Shown here one piece after another: positions 24,301 to 30,300 of a stretch of DNA of 64,000 nucleotides. Source of the DNA: Acholoe squamosa (Eukaryota; Annelida; Polychaeta; Phyllodocida; Polynoidae); NCBI GenBank assembly GCA_949317995.1, contig OX439036.1, positions 102,965,891 to 103,029,890 on the forward strand. Reading direction: 5' to 3'. Under the pieces are notes generated by a model. That model was not told the DNA's origin and did no database searches. It saw only the letters and a list, made by a program, of their open reading frames with translations. A program made the position numbers and the translations under genes. How positions within the stretch are numbered: the stretch's first letter is position 1; every line of letters begins with the position of its first letter.

Positions 24301-27300
24301 TTATTCACTATTTGTCAGCAATTAGTCAATACATGGTAGTAGTTACTTACATTTTATCAGCATTTAGTCAATATATGTTAGTAATTGCTCACTATTTATG
24401 AGCAATTAGTCTATATGTTAGTAATTGCTCACTATTTATTAGCAATTAGTCTATATGTTAGTAATTGCTCACTATTTATTAGCAATTAGTCTATATGTTA
24501 GTAATTGCTCACTATTTGTCAGCAATCATTCAATATATATTAGTAATTACTCACAATTTGTCAGCAATTAGTCAATATATATCAGTATTTACTCACACTT
24601 TGTCAGCAATTAGTCAATATATGTCAGTACTTAGTCACCAATTCAACTTGCGTTGAACTTACATTGTCAATTGACATTTGATATTTGACATTGAGGCATC
24701 TCCTTAGGACTGAGTCCTTCACCTGTGACATTTTTAGACAATAAAGTTTTAACTGGAACCTGAATAGTTGTTCTTCGTTGTTTATCGAAAGATTCGATTG
24801 AACATCGAGGGGTAGAACACTACACAAATATACATACCGTAATCTCCTGCGTATAAGGCGCGTCTTATACGCCAAACAAAATGCTGCTGAGTCTTATACG
24901 TGGGAGGTAAACTGCCTTGAGTTTGGGGTGCGCCTTATAGGGGGGGGGGTATTTTTACTATAGAACAGTACTATGCAAAACAGCCCCCCTGTGAGTTGGG
25001 GGGCGCCTTATATGCCAGCTGCGCCTTATACGCAGGAGATTACGGTAATGTATTAATGCATTATATGACCCATAAACGATTAACCCTATTTTGATGAATT
25101 GATTCTGTATTTGATTTTACATTTGATATGACAGAATACTTGGCTGAGCTGAATGAGTGGGGTCCGGTATTTACGCTGTGGTCCAACTCGGAGGACAAGG
25201 TGGCGTTAGCACTGAGAGCCACGGCCACTGCTGTCGCCAAGAACTTCCTCTCCTTACAAGAACTGGTATGTAGTGTGTATTGCCGTAGTACTTCGCATAC
25301 AAGCCATGCATTATATATGCGAGGATTTAGTTTTGTGTCCACAGGGGGCACAGCTCTTTTAAAATTCATTGTGGACAGAAGTTATCTCATTTGTTGGCCC
25401 AGTTCACAAACTCTATGTGTCTTATACATAAGGTGTGCCTTATACGCGAGGTACTACAGTACTTTACCTTAACTGCAAGTACTTATAATCGTCTTCCAAG
25501 TGACAACAGTTATTTACGAACAAATGAATATCATGCATATTCTTATAGCACATGCTTGGTACCGTAAATTCTCTCGTATAAGCTGAAGCTAGTACCAGAA
25601 CCCAAATCAAAGTGCGGCTTATAGGATCAGCCCAAAGTAGGGGTCCAGCTTGTAGGGGGTGTTTAACCCTGTATAACAGTACTTAGGCATCTATTTTCAG
25701 CCCTTGGGTACAGCCTGTAGCTTCCTCTCTAACTTAGGGTGCCGCCTATATGAGATGATTTACAGTATAGCAGATGAGGATCATGATATGTCTCTAATTA
25801 ACTCGAAAAGCGAGTTATAAGGAGACACCCTGGGGCCCTGCCACTTTCAGTCATTTTGGTGGTGCAAATAAGTTTTAAAAAAAGATGGAAATATTATATA
25901 TAAGAGGCAGAATTACTCAATGAATTTGTAGTGGCATTAAAGGAGGAGATGTAGGGGTCTTGCAGGAAAAGGTATTTCATTACCGGGGTACCAAGTTTTG
26001 TAAATTTTGAGAAATTGTCAATATTGTACAGACTCAGTTGGTTGGCAGCCATAAGACACTTTTTGCCTCCAATAATGAAGGTATATGATGTTGATCCATG
26101 TATCAACTTTCCCGCCTTTTTTTGGCAATGTGGTGCGAATAGCTCAGTTTTGGCGGGAGTTATGCAAATAGTGGCTTGGTGGTGCGAATAACCTGGGTGA
26201 GGGAGTGCTGATACAACAGGATGAGTGCACAACTCATCCACTCATGGGAGCCAATCACAGGCTTTTCACTTTTCGAGTTATCAGCAATTTACATTGCTGT
26301 ATTATATTTTCTGTTCACAGATTGAGTCAACAGAGAGTCAACTGGCCCATCCAATACGGGAGTACATGCTGTATGCCGACTGTGTCAAGGTAGGCACCCA
26401 ATGGATAATGCTCCATGCTGATTGTGTCAAGTTGATATCTGACATGTACATGTCGTCCAGGGCTTTAAAGAATGGATGGTCACATGATATTAGGGTTCCC
26501 ACTGGCCAGTTAAATGTTAGGCAAGTCTATTCCCACTGGCCAGTTAAATATCAGTCAAGTCTATTTTTTGTTTAAGGGTCAATTTAAAGGAATTTTGAGA
26601 AGAAATCAGTTAATAGTTGAAAAAAAGAGGATATTTTGACTATCCACTTTTTTTTTACACCCTAGCTTGAAAGTGGATGAACATTTTTATGTGAGCCCAC
26701 AAATTAAATGTTTTTTGGTCAGTTAAAAGTTGGTCCTGAATGTCTAAGTGAATTAAAAAAAAAATTAACTTTCAGTTTAAAAAATGTGAAATAAATCCTG
26801 ATAAATAGATGAAACCCTGTAATAATATTTGTTATAATTCAGACGGTGTTACGGAGGAGGGATGCTATCCAGATGGAGTACGAGATGACACACGAGGAGC
26901 TCAACAAGAAAAAAGATGAGCGAGAACAGGTATGTACAATTGTGTGTGTGGTGTAAAGATATTAGATAAAAACTTTTCATCATTAATATACTCATATTCT
27001 TCCTTTACATCACCTCAAAACAAAAAACTTTTAAATCTATCAAAAACTATTTCCATGACTATTAGATTAGAATCACATAATTTTACCTTTTTGAAATTGT
27101 TATCCTATTTCTAACAACTATTTCTAAGAGCAAGTGCCTTACATGTTGAGATAGCTGACATAGTTTCACAAACACTTAATTCATTTCACATGAAACATTC
27201 ATGCAAACTATCATTGACCTTCATAAAAGCTCCTACATAAAAAGTAATTTACAAAGTATGTGGGAATACTATATAAGTCCCTGTTTTCTGATTTCCTAAA

Positions 27301-30300
27301 TTGCACTTGTCTAAAACCAAATCCCTTTTATGATACAATGAAAACTAAAAGACAGTTGTGACTACCTGTATACACTCGGTGCAATTACGGCCTGCAGAAT
27401 TTCCAACACTTAAAACAGTCTTCTAAATTCAAAGAAGATTTTTGTAATATTATACTGAAAAAATATATAGAGTAAGGGCAGTTTTGAATGATGCGTACAG
27501 CTACAAGAATTATGCCGCTCGGTGCATGTGTTTGCCGCATTATCCCATATACTGATTGTTGTGTCCCGTGTCTTTCCCTATGGCCTATGGCTTTGCTCCT
27601 GTCTGGGTAAACCTTCCCGGTTTTTAATATTGCACACTGCATGTAAACCTTAGATTGAAGATGCGAACGATTCGCTGAAGGTGATCCACAGTTAGATGTC
27701 TCGCATGCTATTCATTATTTAGTCAGTTTGAGGCCAGCTCTAGTTTATCAATTAGTTTATTTTTATTTGACGTCAAGAAATATTTAGCATTATATTCTCA
27801 AATTCTGTCACTCAGTAGTTATGATTTTGTGGCACTTTGCTTTATTTAGATTTCTTTGAATCGATTTTCATTGATATCCTCTTTGTTTTGCTCTGCTGTG
27901 GTAGTAAGGATCAATGTTAGTGTGTGATTGTTTAAGCCCTTAAGGGGCGCATATTGCTTTTACGCACTATGCGTTTTTGTTGTCAAGATGCACACTGTAA
28001 AACACCGGCTAAGTCAATTTTTTTATATTTTTTTTCCATATAATTTTTTTTTCTCCAAGAGGGGGTTGACTTATAGACGGGGTTTTACGGAAAATGAAGC
28101 CTCTGTGGGTAACTCGCCAATGTTTTATTGACATGTCATGCAGGTCCTGTGTTTCTGTGCACTTCCTGAGGGCCTGAATGATGCGTTAACATAGCACTCA
28201 TGAGTTACTCACTGAAGTACCGCTAGTTATTTTCATGCATCATGACAACAAACAGTGCTCAGGGTATTTTTTGTAATCACCCTTGAGGGGTCAGATTGAG
28301 TCGGTGAATAGAGTTACGGTAGTTGATAGAGGAAAAAATGCAATGTATATTATTCCTGTGAGATATTTTTATATATTTTGCAATGTGTAAAAAAGGAACG
28401 GATTTGCATTGTCGCGTTTTGTCTTGGATACGTTTCATTTCATCAGTACAGAAATGTCTGCTCATGCCTTGATAAAGTGCTAGGATTTTCCTTTGGCAAC
28501 TTGATTTTAATTTTCTCGATGTCCTCTACCCGGTAATTTGAGACTTTATGTCAAAACTATATCGCTAACTACAAACTGCCAGCCAATATATAAAAATATG
28601 TTATGTGCATATGCATAACACTACACAATAGAATGAGAAATTAATCCGATTTTAATATGTGTATCTATAAATAAGAAAAAATAACTATTGTATAAGAAGG
28701 ACAGGAGTAATCTAAATATTGAACATTAATGATTGAATTTAGATTAGATAAGGTTTAATCTATACTCGTGTGCATATGATCTCTTGTCATGTCTGAATGT
28801 GACCGTCCTCATTGATTGTCTTTATCGCTGCATGGCCGGTAGCACCAAGTGGAGGAGGTATGTCACACCGTCTTCTAGTTTAACCAGACCTGTACACCCC
28901 ACCGGCCACTTGTTGTACACCACAATTATTTCCGAGTTGAACAAAAAAACAAGAAAAGGAAAAAAAGGGCTTGGTACTTTTTTTTTTTTAAATTTAGTCT
29001 GTGATTATAGTTCCCTTTTGGGTTGAACAACCAAAAGAAGTGCTTGTCAAGTTTTATCATCAGAAGACCAACAGAGTCCTTAATGCTGTGCCCTACCCCC
29101 ACCAAAAAGATGAAAAAGAAAGAAAAAGAAAAAACACCTTTTGGGTTATCAATTACAAAAATAAACAGTTTACTACAAGTGTGCCAGTAGGGTCTATCTG
29201 GTCCTTCTATGTGCTGTCCCCAATGTTGGTTAAACAGTGGGATATGACACAATGCACTATGAGTAGAGCAGTAGCGTATTCAACCTTTTATAGGTGGGCA
29301 CCGCGGAGGCGGGTATTTCCATCAGCAGCCTCCTTGGCAAGTCCCCCGAGGCACTGAAAAACGAGAAGCAGGAGAAGCTTGGGCAGCGAGTTGCAGAGGT
29401 ACTGAGGTTTGGGGAATCAAAATCGGGGAAGGCCAACAATAAATAAGCATTTATTAGACATGTGGAAACTTGACAGTAAAAGCATTCATATAAAAGGGAG
29501 CCAAAACGGCAATCCATAGATGTAAGATTCTATAAAAATATTTAAGTTTGAAGGGGCATGATAAAGTTGACTCAGTGGAATATATACATGGGGATGGGCA
29601 TAAAAGGTAGTGGGTGGGAGGTCGGGTTGAATAGGGAAAGGCAATTGGAAGAAGTTAAAATCTCTTCGGGTTTTGGAGAAAAGGGTAAAAGGAGCAAGCC
29701 AATGTCAGTGAATATTGGGATCTGTCAGTGGTTACAATGAAGGAGATTGGCAAAGGATGAGAGAAGAGAGGAAAGGCAATGACAGCTAAACTTTTCATTA
29801 ACCCTTTAAGGGCCGCTAATGCATTCATGGATCATGCCCATAGGTCACCATGATGCATGAATACAGCCCTGGCGAGTAACTTGCCAGCGCTGCATTCAAG
29901 CATCATGCCGACCCTACAGGGTTGATACACTCCCGAGGATTGTAGTGAGGCATCAATGAAGTGCTAGTGAGCAAACTCAACAGCACTTCATTGGTGCATC
30001 ATGACGACCAATGGGTGTGATGCACTCCTGTATCAGCGGCCCTTAACCCTTTGAGGGCAGAGCAAAATTGGTTGCCCTGGCCATGGGGACAGCCTCTGAA
30101 AAAAGTATAGTTCCTAGATGACGAGCCTATTTTCAATTCCTATACAAATCCTATATAATGGGCATCGACTATAGTTGACGCTAGGCCTACCATGGTGTCG
30201 ACTATAGTCGATGCTAGGCCTGCCATGGTGTCGGCTATAGTCGATGCTAGCCCTCAATGGGATAAAGAGGTGAAACTTTAGTTCCTAACCTGTATTTGAT

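Larger units (their letters stand above)
22031..24735. mobile_element. Helentron-like (HINE) insertion in the 3' LTR
   Basis: 2.7 kb of A/T-rich non-coding DNA sits within the LTR, whose intact sequence reads GTGTTATTAGAC in the 5' copy. The left end starts GGAGATGCC and folds with GCATCTCC (22031-22051). The inverse GGCATCTCC lies at 24695-24703, about 32 bp from the right end, followed by hairpin AGGACTGAGTCCT (24706-24718). Subterminal inverted repeats, a short 3' hairpin, no clear target duplication, insertion at T/T and a tandem-repeat core are traits of Helentron-associated elements. No Rep/helicase is present. Boundaries are uncertain by 2-5 bases because of T runs. Confidence 0.6.
10692..24824 (+). 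mobile_element. Ty3-type LTR retrotransposon with extra ORF and nested insertion
   Basis: The element spans 14.1 kb including a 2.7-kb nested insertion (22031-24735). LTRs begin TGTGGTGG and end ACTACA; the 4-bp host duplication CAAA lies at 10688-10691 and 24825-24828. Order: 5' LTR, primer-binding site, gag, pol (protease, RT, RNase H, integrase), a 3-kb region with an internal promoter and a third ORF, G-rich tract, 3' LTR. Domain order with integrase last is that of Ty3 (Metaviridae). Aligned LTRs differ by four substitutions over 442 bases plus one 26-bp gap, so the insertion is young. Gag, pol and ORF3 are open, but the 5' LTR lacks its TATA box and the 3' LTR is interrupted. Confidence 0.93.

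Noticed and set aside
23685..24655. Short ORFs of the MLVITHYLS type
   Set aside because: Translations of the ~42-bp tandem repeat.
22031..24735. Canonical Helitron
   Set aside because: Neither strand starts with TC or ends with a hairpin plus CTRR; the ends fit Helentron-like elements better.
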